Below are positions 7,475 to 17,481 of a stretch of DNA of 64,000 nucleotides, one piece after another. The notes beneath the pieces are model-generated. The model saw only the letters and a list, made by a program, of their open reading frames with translations. It made no database searches and was not told the DNA's origin. How positions within the stretch are numbered: position 1 is the stretch's first letter; the number at the start of each line of letters is the position of its first letter. This DNA comes from Parahaliea mediterranea (GTDB lineage Bacteria; Pseudomonadota; Gammaproteobacteria; Pseudomonadales; Halieaceae): positions 372,001 through 436,000 of the forward strand of contig NZ_QEWO01000005.1 of assembly GCF_003402235.1 (NCBI RefSeq), read 5' to 3'. The position numbers and the translations under genes are program-made.

Positions 7475-10314
7475 AGCCCCAACTCCCTGCGCCAGGCGCG
7501 CCGGCGCAGCGCGCGGCGCAGCCCGCCGATGGCGGCCAGCACCAGCAGCCAGGCCAGCGCCAGGGCGTAGTGGGTGTACTCGATAAAGCGCTGGGCGCGG
7601 CGCTCCATGACCGGCAGCGTCTGGTTGAACTGCCCGCGTGAGCGAATGCTGAGCAGGGTGTCGTCCTGCAGGGCCCAGTCCAGGGTGTTCATGAACAACT
7701 CCAGCGCCCCGCTGTACTGGGTGCCGCGGGCGGCCACGCTGGCGTTCAGCATCTGGTCGTCCAGAAAGTCGTTGGAGGCGAACACCACCAGCCGCGCGGA
7801 ATGGGGCGAGTGCTGTAATAACGGCGGCAGTGGCGGCGCGCTGGCGCCACCGGATGCCACTGCAGCCGGCGCCGGCAGGGGGTGCTCGCTGTACCAGGAG
7901 CGAAAGCGCCCGCGCAGGACCGCCCCCACGGCAAAGCTGCCACGCTCCGGGCCGGGTTCAAACTGCGTCCGGCCCTGTTCATCCACCACCGGGGTGATGT
8001 TGGCATCGCGCGACAGCCAGGCCTGGTCGGAGCTGCGCAGCAGTGTCAGGTGCTTGCGGCCGCGCTGGGGCGTGAGTTGCAGGGGCGAGGCCCAGGCCAT
8101 AGTGGCCTGGGGCAGGCTGGCGGTCACCGGGTGCTCGCCGTGCAGGCCCGGGGGGCGCAGGTCCAGGAAGTAGGGGAAGTCCAGCAGGTAGACATCGCGA
8201 AACTGCTGGCCGCCGCGCTCGCGGATAACCGGCACCGGGAAGGGGCTGCTGCGGGTGTCCATCACCAGGCTGTTGTCGATGGCCACGCCCTGGAAGGCGA
8301 GCCAGTCCTGCAGTCCGCTCGGCCAGGGCAGCAGGGCCATGTCGCCGTCGCTGATCTGGGTGGTGAAGGGCGAGGTGGCGAGAATCACGGTGCCGCCGCG
8401 CATCAGGAACTGGTCGATGGCGTACACCGCCTGCGGGGGCAGCTGGTGCGGCGCCATCACCGCGAGGATATCCGCCTCGGGGCTCACGCTGCCATCGCCA
8501 AGCTGCTCCAGGCGCAGGCTGTAGTCCTCGCCGATCTGGCGCTCCAGCTGGGCAAAGGTGGGCGCCCCCAGGTGGTGCTCGGCCATGCGCGCCTGCACCG
8601 GCGGCAGCGCCAGGGCCACGGTGCGGGTCATGTTGTCGGCAAAGCGGCGCAGGCCGGCGTCCAGGGTCTTGTTGAAGTCGTCCGGGTCGAAATCGCCGGT
8701 GGGCAGCTGGATGACCTGGTGCCCGTCCCCCAAAGTGAGGTGGAAGAAAAACGCCCCGCCCTCGCCCACGGCGGTGGCCATGGGCTGAATGCCGTATTGC
8801 TCCTGCAGGCGGGTGGCCACGGCGCCGTCGCCGGCGGTGGGGTCCACCCAACGCACGCTGAGCATGCCGCCGGCGTTTGCCACGCGCTGTTCCAGCTGCG
8901 CGCGCACCGAGCGCTGGTAGGCCGCCAGCAGGGGTGGCAGCTGGGCCTGTTGTGACACATAGGCCACCACTTCCACCGGCTGGTTGAGCCCGGCGAAGGG
9001 GTCGCCGCTGGCGCGCTGGCGGTGCAATACGTCGCGCAGGGCCCGGGTCAGGTTGTACTCCGGGTTGCGCAGGCGCACCTGAGCCTGGCGATTGGCAGCG
9101 GTGCGCACCTCCACCAGTTGGTTAAAACCCAGCGTTTCAAATTCGTCGTCGTAACTGACCAGCACCTGAAACCAGGCGTTGACCAGGGCACTCTGGTGGC
9201 GGTCCGCCACCTGGAAGGGGCGGGCGCGCATGCCGTAGCGGTCGATCGCTTCGCGCTCCAGCTCCGGGTGTTCGGCGGGGTCGATGAATTCAACCTGGAT
9301 GCGACCGCCCGAGGCGGCGGCGTATTCGGCCATCAGGTCTTTCAGGTGCGGCACCAGCGGCGCCAGCTGCGGGTGCTGGCGGGGACTGAAGTAGCCGCGC
9401 AGCAGCAGGGGTTGCTCCAGCCGCTCCAGCAGCCGGTGGGTGGCAGCGGACAGGGTGTAGCGTTGATCGCCGGTCATATCCAGCCGCAGTTGTGGCAGCT
9501 GCGCCAGCCACAGGTTGGCCAGCAGCAGGTTGGCCAGCATCAGCAGGGTGACGATGTGCCAGGTGCGATGGCGGGCGCTGCGGGCGCGCGACCAGCGGCT
9601 GCGCTCCAGCACGTAAACGTTCAGCACCAGAAACAGGCCGCACAGGCAGAGGTAGTAGTACAGGTCGCGCAAGTCCAGCACGCCACGGCAGATGCTTTCG
9701 AAGCGGGCACCGCTGCCAAGGGCGCGCAGCCACTGGGCGGCGCTGTCGTCAAAAAAGGCGGTCAGCAGCGGGCTGCCCAGCAGGTAGAGCCCCAGGCACA
9801 AGGCCAGTGCGCCGAGCAGGGCGACAAGCGTGTTGCCGGTGCAGGCGGACACCAGCAGGCCGGCGGCCAGGTAGGCCGCGCCCAGCAGCAGCGTGGCCAG
9901 GTAGCCGGCGGCGACGGGGCCCGGGTCCAGGTCGGCGATCAGGGCCACGGTCAGCGCCAGCGGCAGGGTGGCCAGCAGGGCCAGGACGAGCAGGGTGAGG
10001 GCGGCGGCGAACTTGCCCAGCACAAAGCGGCCGATGCTCACCGGCAGGGTCAGCAGGTGTTCCAGGTTGCCGCTGCTGCGCTCCTCGGCCCAGGCCCGCA
10101 TGGTGAGGGCGGGGCACAGCACGGCCAGCAGCAGGGGCATCCACTGGAACAGGGGGCGCAGGTCCGCCACGTTGCGGGCGAAGAAGGATTCCACCCAGAA
10201 GAAGATGAACAGGCTGGCCCCGGCAAAGGCGGCCAGAAACAACCAGGCCACCGGCGAGCCGAAGTAGTGGCCGAGTTCACGCTCGGCAACCCGGCGTATC
10301 ACACCCTGGCTCAC
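7471..10314 (-). CDS. ABC-2 permease fused to a GldG-like domain
   Basis: 947 residues. About the first 240 form an ABC-2-type permease with six hydrophobic segments (beginning RELGHYFGSPVAWLFLAAFAG and the WAEERSSGNLEHLLTLPVS loop), as in GldF. A further membrane segment near residue 260 (LLMLANLLLANLWL) leads into a GldG-like periplasmic region with the typical LSAATHRLLERLEQPLLLRGY start, and a last membrane segment sits near the C-terminus (ALALAWLLVLAAIGGL). In gliding Bacteroidetes GldF and GldG are separate; here they are one chain. With the ATPase upstream it forms an exporter-like complex whose cargo is unknown. It overlaps both neighbours by 4 nt. Confidence 0.88.
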   Translation of the reverse strand: MSQGVIRRVAERELGHYFGSPVAWLFLAAFAGASLFIFFWVESFFARNVADLRPLFQWMPLLLAVLCPALTMRAWAEERSSGNLEHLLTLPVSIGRFVLGKFAAALTLLVLALLATLPLALTVALIADLDPGPVAAGYLATLLLGAAYLAAGLLVSACTGNTLVALLGALALCLGLYLLGSPLLTAFFDDSAAQWLRALGSGARFESICRGVLDLRDLYYYLCLCGLFLVLNVYVLERSRWSRARSARHRTWHIVTLLMLANLLLANLWLAQLPQLRLDMTGDQRYTLSAATHRLLERLEQPLLLRGYFSPRQHPQLAPLVPHLKDLMAEYAAASGGRIQVEFIDPAEHPELEREAIDRYGMRARPFQVADRHQSALVNAWFQVLVSYDDEFETLGFNQLVEVRTAANRQAQVRLRNPEYNLTRALRDVLHRQRASGDPFAGLNQPVEVVAYVSQQAQLPPLLAAYQRSVRAQLEQRVANAGGMLSVRWVDPTAGDGAVATRLQEQYGIQPMATAVGEGGAFFFHLTLGDGHQVIQLPTGDFDPDDFNKTLDAGLRRFADNMTRTVALALPPVQARMAEHHLGAPTFAQLERQIGEDYSLRLEQLGDGSVSPEADILAVMAPHQLPPQAVYAIDQFLMRGGTVILATSPFTTQISDGDMALLPWPSGLQDWLAFQGVAIDNSLVMDTRSSPFPVPVIRERGGQQFRDVYLLDFPYFLDLRPPGLHGEHPVTASLPQATMAWASPLQLTPQRGRKHLTLLRSSDQAWLSRDANITPVVDEQGRTQFEPGPERGSFAVGAVLRGRFRSWYSEHPLPAPAAVASGGASAPPLPPLLQHSPHSARLVVFASNDFLDDQMLNASVAARGTQYSGALELFMNTLDWALQDDTLLSIRSRGQFNQTLPVMERRAQRFIEYTHYALALAWLLVLAAIGGLRRALRRRAWRRELGL

Positions 10315-11243
10315 GTTGCGGGTGCCTCGCTGCCGGTGGCTTCGCGAAATACTGTTTCCAGGTCTTTGCGCTGGGCCTGCAGGGCAACCAGCCCGGCGCC
10401 GGCAGCTTGCACCGCCAGGGCCACCTCGCCGGCCACGGCGTCGGGGTCGCTGTCTTCGCGCAGCAGCAGCTGGTAGGTGTTGTTATCCGGCTGGCTCTGG
10501 ATGCCGGCGATGGACCCCAGGGCCTCCAGGGCGTGGCGCAGGGCCTCGCAGGGCGCGCTGACCCGCAGCAGCAGGGTACAGCTGTGGCGCAGGTCGGCCA
10601 TCTCGGCGTCCAGGGCCAGCTGGCCGCGATGCATGATCAGCACCCGCTCGCACAGGGCGTCCACCTCCTGCAGGATGTGGGTGGACAGAATCACCGTGGC
10701 GCGCCGCGCCAAGCGCTGGATGAGCGCTCGCATCTGCTGGTTCTGTTGTGGGTCCAGGCCGTTGCCGGGCTCGTCGAGAATCAGCAGCCGGGGTTTGCCG
10801 AGCACCGCCTGGGCCACGCCCACCCGCTGCTTCATGCCGCGGGACAGGGTGGCAATGCGATCCAGGGCGCGGGGCAGCAGGTCGGTGGCCTGCAAGGACT
10901 CGCGCACCGCCGCGCGGCGCTGCCCGCGCGGCAGGCCCTTGCCGGTGGCCACAAAGTCCAGGTAGTCCGCCACGCTCATGTCCGGGTACAGGGGCAGGGC
11001 CTCCGGCAGGTAGCCCAGGCTGCGCTGCACTTCCCGGCAGCTGTGGGCGTAGTTGTGGCCGTTCACGCTGAGCTGGCCGGCGGTGGGTTCCAGGTAGCCG
11101 CTGAGCATTTTCATCACCGTGGATTTGCCGGCGCCGTTGTGGCCCAGCAGGCCGACAATACCGTTGCGCTCGATGCGAAAACTAACGCGGTTCACCGCAG
11201 TGGTGCTGCCGTAGCGGCGGGTGAGGGACTGGGCTTCAATCAT
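10311..11243 (-). CDS. ABC transporter ATP-binding protein (GldA-like)
   Basis: 310 residues. Walker A is GHNGAGKST (34-42), the signature is LSRGMKQR, and Walker B is LLILDEPGNGLDP followed by the switch His in ILSTHILQEVD. A C-terminal extension of about 90 residues is typical of ABC-2 export ATPases. It energises the fused permease encoded by the next gene, which it overlaps by 4 nt. It starts 59 nt after glutathione reductase on the same strand, so cotranscription with gor is possible. Confidence 0.93.
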   Translation of the reverse strand: MIEAQSLTRRYGSTTAVNRVSFRIERNGIVGLLGHNGAGKSTVMKMLSGYLEPTAGQLSVNGHNYAHSCREVQRSLGYLPEALPLYPDMSVADYLDFVATGKGLPRGQRRAAVRESLQATDLLPRALDRIATLSRGMKQRVGVAQAVLGKPRLLILDEPGNGLDPQQNQQMRALIQRLARRATVILSTHILQEVDALCERVLIMHRGQLALDAEMADLRHSCTLLLRVSAPCEALRHALEALGSIAGIQSQPDNNTYQLLLREDSDPDAVAGEVALAVQAAGAGLVALQAQRKDLETVFREATGSEAPAT

Positions 11244-11302
11244 GGCGGGGTGGGGCCGGGCGCCGGGGCTCGGTGGGTGATCGCTTGGCGCTCGGTCGGC
11301 GC

Positions 11303-12661
11303 TCAGTCAGCACGCCAGGCCTCGCGCATGGTGACGAACTCCTCCGCCGCCGTGGGGTGAATACCAATGGTGGTGTCGAACTGGGCCTTGGTGGCGCCGC
11401 AGCGCATGGCGATGGCCAGCCCCTGCATGATTTCGCCGGCGTCCGGCCCCACCATGTGGGCGCCCACCACGCGGTCGGAGGCGTCGTCCACAATCAGCTT
11501 CATGAAGGACTTCTCCTCGCGGCCGCTGATGGTGTGCTTCATCGGGCGGAAGGTCGATTTGTACAGACGCAGTTTGCCAAAGCGCTCGCGGGCCTCGTCT
11601 TCGGTAAAACCCACGGTGCCGATATTGGGCTGGCAGAACACGGCGGTGGGAATAAAGTCGTAGTCCACCTGTTGTTCCAGGCTGCCGAACTGGCGGCGGG
11701 CGAAGGACATGCCCTCGGCCAGTGCCACCGGGGTCAGCTCCAGGCCGCCGGTCACATCGCCCACGGCGAAGATGCTGGGCTCGCTGGTGCGGTAGTCGTC
11801 GTCCACGGCAATGGTGCCGTTGTCGTTCAGCTGCACGTTGACGTTGTCCAGCCCCAGGCCGTCAAGGTGGGGCTTGCGGCCGGTGGCGTAGAGCACGCAG
11901 TCCGCCTCCAGCTGGCTGCCGTCGGTCAGCTCCACTTGCAGGGCGCCGCCGCCGCGCTTGATGGCGACCACGTTGGTTTCAAAGCGCAGGTCTACGCCGG
12001 TTTTGGCTATCTCCTGGGCGGCGTGGGCGCGAATGTCGGCGTCGAAGCCGCGCAGGAACAGGGGGCCGCGATAGAGTTGGGTCACCCGGGCGCCGAGGCC
12101 ATTGAAAATGCCGGCGAACTCCACCGCGATATACCCGCCGCCCACCACCACCAGGCGCTCGGGGAAGTCGTCCAGGTCGAAGATCTCGTTGGAGGTAATG
12201 GTGTACTGGCTGCCCGGGAATTCGGGTACGTAGGGCCAGCCGCCGGTGGCAATCAGGATGTTGGCGGCGCTGTACTGTTTTTTGCCGACGGCCACGGTGT
12301 GGGCATCCACAATGCGCGCGCGGCCGTCCATCACGGTCACGTCGGCCCCATCCAGCATCCGTTCGTAAATGGCATTGAGGCGGCTGATTTCGGTTTGCTT
12401 GTTGTCGCGCAGGGTGGCCCAGTCAAAGTCAGGCACCTGGCTGTCCCAGCCGAATTCGCGAGCGTCCTCAAAGGCCTTGCTGTACTCCGCGGCGTATACA
12501 TAGAGTTTTTTGGGCACGCAGCCGACATTCACGCAGGTGCCGCCCATGTAGCGATCTTCCGCCACCGCCACCCGGGCGCCAAAACCGGCCGCCATGCGAG
12601 CGGCACGCACCCCGCCCGAGCCGGCGCCGATCACAAACAGGTCGTAGTCCATGGCAGTCAT
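11303..12661 (-). CDS. gor: Glutathione-disulfide reductase
   Basis: 452 residues, the normal length. This FAD enzyme reduces glutathione disulfide with NADPH in the cytoplasm. The dinucleotide fold is FVIGAGSGG; the redox pair is Cys43/Cys48 in [13 protein letters not shown]; a second [11 protein letters not shown] fold binds the pyridine nucleotide; and the active-site His435/Glu440 pair is in HPTAAEEF. The CVNVGC spacing is that of glutathione reductase. A GGAG lies about 7 bases before the ATG. It is divergent from the beta-lactamase-like gene. Confidence 0.95.
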   Translation of the reverse strand: MTAMDYDLFVIGAGSGGVRAARMAAGFGARVAVAEDRYMGGTCVNVGCVPKKLYVYAAEYSKAFEDAREFGWDSQVPDFDWATLRDNKQTEISRLNAIYERMLDGADVTVMDGRARIVDAHTVAVGKKQYSAANILIATGGWPYVPEFPGSQYTITSNEIFDLDDFPERLVVVGGGYIAVEFAGIFNGLGARVTQLYRGPLFLRGFDADIRAHAAQEIAKTGVDLRFETNVVAIKRGGGALQVELTDGSQLEADCVLYATGRKPHLDGLGLDNVNVQLNDNGTIAVDDDYRTSEPSIFAVGDVTGGLELTPVALAEGMSFARRQFGSLEQQVDYDFIPTAVFCQPNIGTVGFTEDEARERFGKLRLYKSTFRPMKHTISGREEKSFMKLIVDDASDRVVGAHMVGPDAGEIMQGLAIAMRCGATKAQFDTTIGIHPTAAEEFVTMREAWRAD

Positions 12662-12746
12662 TCGCTTCTCCTTTGCGGCGCCCGGCCCAAAGGCGGTAAC
12701 AACGCAGCTTTAATGCAACATCAAAAAAGTGTAACAGCCTTGTGCG

Positions 12747-12775
12747 TTGGGCTGTACAGCGCGCCCCGGTATTAT
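12747..12775 (+). promoter_or_regulatory. Sigma70-type promoter for the serine hydrolase gene
   Basis: TTGGGC (12747-12752) and TATTAT (12770-12775) are separated by exactly 17 bases and lie 25 bases before the GTG start of the downstream gene. Both boxes are close to the sigma70 consensus. Prediction by eye only. Confidence 0.5.
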
Positions 12776-12800
12776 GGGGGCTTTTCCGGGGAGGGCCGTT

Positions 12801-14204
12801 GTGGCGCGCAAATCACCGAAGGGTGCTTTTTTGAAGGGCGTATGGCCGAAGGGCATCCTGCTTGTGGCCGCGCTGCTGGTGCTGGCCTGGCTGGGCGCGC
12901 GCCCGGCGCTGCAGGTGGCCACCGGCTACACCGCCAAGCAGCTGTGCTCGGGGCTCAAGGTGTCGGGCCTGCCAGAGGCGCTGCTGTGGCAGGCCGACCT
13001 GCTGCCGCGCATGGCGGTGATGGGCCCGCTACGGCAGTGGCTGCAGGCGGGGGTGCGTGTTGACGCAGACGGTGTCAGCAGCCAGCTGCTGGGCGTGCAC
13101 AGCCGGGCGTACTTTGAGCCGGGCGCCGGCTGCACGCTGCACGGCAAGCCATCTGCCGGGCCGGCACACCTCACCGGCAATCGGCTGGTGGCATTGGCCA
13201 GCCCCGCGGGCGATGGCTCCCTGGGGCCGGTGCTGGATGCCGCCTTCGCCGAGCCGGGTGGCCGCAATACCCTGGCGGTGCTGGTGTCGCACCGGGGCCG
13301 GCTGGTCGCCGAGCGCTACCGCGCGCCGGTGGGCGCGATGACCCGCCTGCAGGGCTGGTCGATGAACAAAAGCCTGATGGCCACCTGGGTTGGCCTGCAG
13401 GTGCAGCGCGGGGCCCTGTCGCTGCAAGCCAGTGCCGCCGAGGCGCTGCTTGCGGCGCAGCGCGACGACCTGGCGGCCAGCGTGGACGCCGGGCTCAATC
13501 TGGGCCATTTGCTGCACATGGAGAGCGGCCTGGATTTTAAGGAAACCTATGCCCCGGGCGATGATGCCACCGACATGCTGTATCGCCGCACTGCGGCCTG
13601 GGCGGTGGCGCCCGGGCGCGGGCAGGCCCACGCGCCGGGCACCCACTTCAGCTATTCCAGCGGCGACACCAACCTGGCGGCGCTCATCTGGCAGCAGTCC
13701 CTCAAGGGTGAGGACTACCGCGCCTGGCTGCACCGCGAGCTGGCCGAGCCGCTGGGGCTGCTCATGGTGGCGGAGGCGGATGCCAGCGGGGTGCAGGTGG
13801 GCTCGTCCTATGCCTACCTGCGCGGCCGCGACTGGCTGCGCATGGGCCAGCTGTGGCTGGATGCCTGGCACGGCCGCAGCAATCTGTTGTCGCAGCGCTG
13901 GCAGCGGGCGGCGGTGACACCGCGCCCCGCCGCGGCCGATGGTGGCTACGGTCGCGGGTTCTGGCTGAATAGCGGCGGCGTGAGTTTCCCGGGGCTGCCG
14001 TCGAGCCTGTTCTACGCCTCTGGCAACAGCGGCCAGGCCGTGGTGGTGCTGCCGGAGCAGGAGCTGGTGGTGGTGCGTCTGGGCCTTAGCGCCACAGGTG
14101 CCGACACTGGCCTGCAAGCCCTGCTGGAGGGCGTGATGCGCGAACTGGCCGGGCCCCGGCCTTCCCCAACGGACTACAACGAGGCAGGCCATGCACCTGA
14201 GTGA
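12801..14204 (+). CDS. Beta-lactamase-family serine hydrolase, membrane anchored
   Basis: 467 residues from a GTG with GGGGAGGG five bases upstream. A basic N-terminus and one hydrophobic stretch (GILLVAALLVLAWLGARPAL) suggest a signal anchor, with the catalytic domain in the periplasm. Class C beta-lactamase/esterase landmarks are SMNK (SxxK nucleophile and base) and a YSS box in HFSYSSGDTN; a GNSG near the C-terminus may be the third box. Family members hydrolyse esters, short amides or peptides; the substrate cannot be read here. Its end overlaps the MOSC gene by 14 nt. Confidence 0.85.
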   Translation: MARKSPKGAFLKGVWPKGILLVAALLVLAWLGARPALQVATGYTAKQLCSGLKVSGLPEALLWQADLLPRMAVMGPLRQWLQAGVRVDADGVSSQLLGVHSRAYFEPGAGCTLHGKPSAGPAHLTGNRLVALASPAGDGSLGPVLDAAFAEPGGRNTLAVLVSHRGRLVAERYRAPVGAMTRLQGWSMNKSLMATWVGLQVQRGALSLQASAAEALLAAQRDDLAASVDAGLNLGHLLHMESGLDFKETYAPGDDATDMLYRRTAAWAVAPGRGQAHAPGTHFSYSSGDTNLAALIWQQSLKGEDYRAWLHRELAEPLGLLMVAEADASGVQVGSSYAYLRGRDWLRMGQLWLDAWHGRSNLLSQRWQRAAVTPRPAAADGGYGRGFWLNSGGVSFPGLPSSLFYASGNSGQAVVVLPEQELVVVRLGLSATGADTGLQALLEGVMRELAGPRPSPTDYNEAGHAPE

Positions 14205-15009
14205 GATACACATCTACCCGGTCAAATCCTGCGGTGGCATTGCCCTGGAGGCAGTCCAGCTGGATCGCTTTGGCCCCGCCGGTGACCGGCGCTGGATGGT
14301 GGTGGATGAGGCCGGCGGCTTTCTCAGCCAGCGCCAGTTGCCGGCCATGGCCCTGCTGCGGGTGGCCCCGCGCGACGATGGCAGCCTGCACCTGCAGTGC
14401 GCCGGCGACCTGGGTGACGGCGGCCACTGCGAGGTGCCGTTGCCCGGCGAGGCCGCGCCCTTGCGGCCGGTGACGGTGTGGTCCGACACGGTACTGGCGC
14501 GGGATGCCGGCGACGGCGCGGCGGCCTGGCTGACAGGCGTGCTGGGGCGCGCCTGCCGGTTGGTGTACATGCCGCCGGACTGCGAGCGGCGGGTGGATGG
14601 TGCCTACGCCCGCCACGGCCAGGCCGTGGGCTTTGCTGATGGCTTTCCCCTGCTGCTGATTGCCGATGCGTCGCTGGGCGAGCTGAACCTGCGCCTTGCG
14701 GCCGACGGCAAGCCCGCGGTGCCGATGAACCGCTTTCGCCCCAACCTGGTGGTGTCTGGCTGCGCGCCCTTCGCCGAGGACGGCTGGCGGCGCCTACGCA
14801 TCGGCGCACTGGAATTTGAGGTGGCCAAGCCCTGCGCCCGCTGCGCCATCCCCTCCATCGACCAGGCCACGGGGCAGCGCGACCCCCACATCAATCGGGC
14901 GCTGGCGGCGTTCCGGCGCGTGGGCGGCGAGATCCTGTTCGGGCAGAACCTGCTCTACCGCGCGGCCGGCGCCCTGGCTCTGGGCGATACGGTGACGGTG
15001 CTGGAATGA
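14191..15009 (+). CDS. MOSC domain protein (YcbX type)
   Basis: 272 residues, GAGG before the ATG. An N-terminal MOSC beta-barrel (HIYPVKSCGGI, GDRRWMVVDEAG) precedes a MOSC domain with NRFRPNLVVSG and the conserved cysteine segment AKPCARCAIPSID. Homologues such as YcbX and mARC bind molybdenum cofactor and reduce N-hydroxylated compounds, with a conserved Cys as likely Mo ligand. YcbX also has a C-terminal ferredoxin domain, absent here, so a separate electron donor is needed. It overlaps the upstream hydrolase gene. Confidence 0.88.
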   Translation: MHLSEIHIYPVKSCGGIALEAVQLDRFGPAGDRRWMVVDEAGGFLSQRQLPAMALLRVAPRDDGSLHLQCAGDLGDGGHCEVPLPGEAAPLRPVTVWSDTVLARDAGDGAAAWLTGVLGRACRLVYMPPDCERRVDGAYARHGQAVGFADGFPLLLIADASLGELNLRLAADGKPAVPMNRFRPNLVVSGCAPFAEDGWRRLRIGALEFEVAKPCARCAIPSIDQATGQRDPHINRALAAFRRVGGEILFGQNLLYRAAGALALGDTVTVLE

Positions 15010-15137
15010 GGGCCGGGTGGCATTTTTGCCGGCTCGGGCTGGGGATTTGCGGCGTTTTCCGGTATGGTTGCGCCGCTTAAAAAATGAGCGAACGGCCTGG
15101 CCGCTCGCATCTTGTAGGGATAACACAGGACAGGACT

Positions 15138-16199
15138 ATGGCTGCACATCGGTCTCCCATTCGCCTTCGTCGCGGGCTCTGCGCCGCCGGCCTGCTGGCC
15201 TTGCACATTGCCAGCGCCGTGGCCGAAGACAGCGCCACCCCCATGGATGAAATCGTGCTCCAGAACGGCTCCCGCATTCTCGGCACCGTGACCGCCACCC
15301 GCGACGGGGTGGTCACCGTGGAAACCGAGTTTGCCGGCACCCTCAGCATCGCCCAGGACAAAATCGCCTCCATGCGCACCCAGACGCCGGTGGTGATACA
15401 GCTGGAAGACGGCACCGTGGTGGAAGATCAACCCATCGTCGTGGCCGACAGCGAGTTGGTGCTGCCGCCCGCGCTGGTGACCCAGAACTACCCCCTGGCC
15501 GACCTGGCGGTGATGAACCCCGAGCCCTGGGAACTGGGCCAGGGCTATCGCTGGACGGGCCTGGTGAGTGCCGCCCTGACCATCGAGGACGGCAACACCG
15601 ATACCGAGGAATTCGACTACCGGGTGGAATCCATCTGGCGCAGCCTGCGCGACCGCTTCACCACCAAGCTGAACGGCGAGGTGGACGAGGCCAACGGTGT
15701 CAAGAACGCCGAGAACTGGAACGCCACCGCCAAGTACGACTACTTCTTGGAGGATCCCACCTGGTATACCGGTATCACCGCGGCGGCTGAGTCGGACAAA
15801 TTCGCCGACCTGGACCTGCGGTATTACATCGGTCCCTACCTCGGTCACCAGTTCTACGAAGAGCCGACGTTGACCCTCTCCGCCGAGGTCGGTGCGGTGT
15901 ACGTCAACGAGGACTTCATTGTCGCCGATGACAAGGAATACCCCGGTATGAACTGGACGGTGAATGCCAGCTCCAACATCCTCGGCGGCGATTCACGGCT
16001 GTACCTGGATCACAACGGTATCCTCAACCTGGATGACGCCAACGACCTGATCATGAACACCACCTTTGGCCTCGCCTTCCCGCTGATGTTCTCCATCGAG
16101 GCGGCGGCCGAAGTGCTGCTGGAATACGATAGCGGCCTGCCGCCGGAGGTCGAAAAACTCGACCAGACCTACCGCTTCCGCATCGGCTACACCTGGTAG
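15138..16199 (+). CDS. DUF481 outer-membrane beta-barrel-like protein
   Basis: 353 residues. The chosen ATG gives a proper signal peptide (RGLCAAGLLALHIASAVAED); the alternative upstream start adds an unlikely leader. Residues about 35-110 form a small beta domain (IVLQNGSRILGTV, VVIQLEDGTVVED). The rest is the DUF481 beta-barrel with alternating strands and an aromatic C-terminal residue (FRIGYTW), as expected for outer-membrane insertion. Members (YdiY-like) are poorly understood. It is convergent with DAHP synthase with no gap. Confidence 0.83.
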   Translation: MAAHRSPIRLRRGLCAAGLLALHIASAVAEDSATPMDEIVLQNGSRILGTVTATRDGVVTVETEFAGTLSIAQDKIASMRTQTPVVIQLEDGTVVEDQPIVVADSELVLPPALVTQNYPLADLAVMNPEPWELGQGYRWTGLVSAALTIEDGNTDTEEFDYRVESIWRSLRDRFTTKLNGEVDEANGVKNAENWNATAKYDYFLEDPTWYTGITAAAESDKFADLDLRYYIGPYLGHQFYEEPTLTLSAEVGAVYVNEDFIVADDKEYPGMNWTVNASSNILGGDSRLYLDHNGILNLDDANDLIMNTTFGLAFPLMFSIEAAAEVLLEYDSGLPPEVEKLDQTYRFRIGYTW

Positions 16200-17255
16200 T
16201 CAGCCCGCCCTGCGCACCGCCGCCGCCAGCGCTTCCAGCAGCGGCGAGGTGTCTTCAATGCTCAAACAGGCGTCGGTAATGCTCTGGCCGTAGGTCAGCG
16301 CCGCCGGCGCTGCCATCGGCTGGTTACCGCCCAGCAGGTGGCTCTCCAGCATCACCCCGCGAATGGCCCGCTGGCCCTGCGCCATCTGGCTGCACAGGCT
16401 CGCCACCACCTGTGCCTGGCGCGCCGGGTCTTTCTCGCTGTTGCCGTGGCTACAATCCACAATCACCGAGGCCGGCAGGCCCTGGCTGGCCAGCGCCTCG
16501 GCGGCGTCCTGCACCGCCTGGGGGTGGTAGTTGGGGCCGGTATCTGCGCCGCCGCGCAGAATCAGGTGGCAGTGGGGGTTGCCGCTGGATTGCAGCACCG
16601 CTGGGGTGCCCTCCTTGGTCAGCGAGGGAAACCAGTGGCCGTGGCTGGCGCTGCGGATGGCATCGATGGCAACGCCGACCTTGCCGCTGGTGCCGTTCTT
16701 GAAGCCCACCGGCATGGACAGGCCAGAGGCCAGCTCCCGGTGCACCTGGCTCTCCACCGTGCGCGCGCCTATGGCGCCAAAGCTCACCAGGTCCGCGTAG
16801 TACTGGCCGAAGGTGGTGTCGAGAAACTCACTGGCCGCCGGCAGCCCCAGGGCGGCCACATCCAGCAGCACCTGCCGCGCCAGGTGCAGGCCCTTGTTGA
16901 TGCGAAAGCTGTTGTCCAGGTCCGGGTCGTTGATCAAGCCCTTCCAGCCGATCACCGTGCGCGGCTTTTCGAAATACACCCGCAGCACCGGCAGCAGGGC
17001 GTCCGTGTAGGGCGCGCAGAGGGCCTTGAAGCGGGCGGCGTAGTCCAGCAGCGCCGCCGGGTCGTGCACCGAGCAGGGGCCGGCAATTACCAGCAGGCGC
17101 GCATCCTCACCCGCCAGTACCGCGGCAATGTCGCGCCGCGCGCGGGCAATGGCCGCGGCCTCGGGCTCGCTCAGGGGCAATTCCTCCTGCAGAATCCAGG
17201 GGGTGATCAGCGGCTGGGCGCGGCTGATGCGAATGTCGTCGGTGCGCTCGCTCAT
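16200..17255 (-). CDS. aroF: 3-deoxy-7-phosphoheptulonate synthase (type I DAHP synthase)
   Basis: 351 residues from the ATG giving MSERTDDIRI, matching the usual 350-358. It condenses phosphoenolpyruvate and erythrose 4-phosphate in the first step of aromatic amino-acid synthesis. Motifs are VIAGPCSVHD, the phosphate-binding RVYFEKPRTVIGWKG, and VIVDCSHGNSEKD near the metal site. The N-terminal extension is of the feedback-regulated AroFGH type. Which amino acid inhibits it, and therefore the paralogue letter, cannot be decided by eye. A longer upstream reading frame is not supported. Confidence 0.93.
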   Translation of the reverse strand: MSERTDDIRISRAQPLITPWILQEELPLSEPEAAAIARARRDIAAVLAGEDARLLVIAGPCSVHDPAALLDYAARFKALCAPYTDALLPVLRVYFEKPRTVIGWKGLINDPDLDNSFRINKGLHLARQVLLDVAALGLPAASEFLDTTFGQYYADLVSFGAIGARTVESQVHRELASGLSMPVGFKNGTSGKVGVAIDAIRSASHGHWFPSLTKEGTPAVLQSSGNPHCHLILRGGADTGPNYHPQAVQDAAEALASQGLPASVIVDCSHGNSEKDPARQAQVVASLCSQMAQGQRAIRGVMLESHLLGGNQPMAAPAALTYGQSITDACLSIEDTSPLLEALAAAVRRAG

Positions 17256-17481
17256 GGCATGGCTCTTGGTTTCACTCTCGGGGCCGCCAAGGGAATAGCC
17301 CCGGCGTTGGTGGGGGCGGGCATTGTGGCCCAGAGCCGCGCGGGCGGGCAAGCCGGGCTGGAAGGGCGGGTTGGAAGGGCGCGCCCGGGCCGGCTATGCT
17401 CAAGGTCAGGCCCGTTGCCGCCACCGCGGGCAATTCGGCGCCGGCACCCACTGCCCGCGTCCGCATGGATGGGGAACGAGC

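Noticed and set aside
12801-14204. Antibiotic-resistance beta-lactamase
   Set aside because: SxxK and YxS boxes exist, but the length, membrane anchor and lack of other class C features fit the broad esterase/peptidase group.
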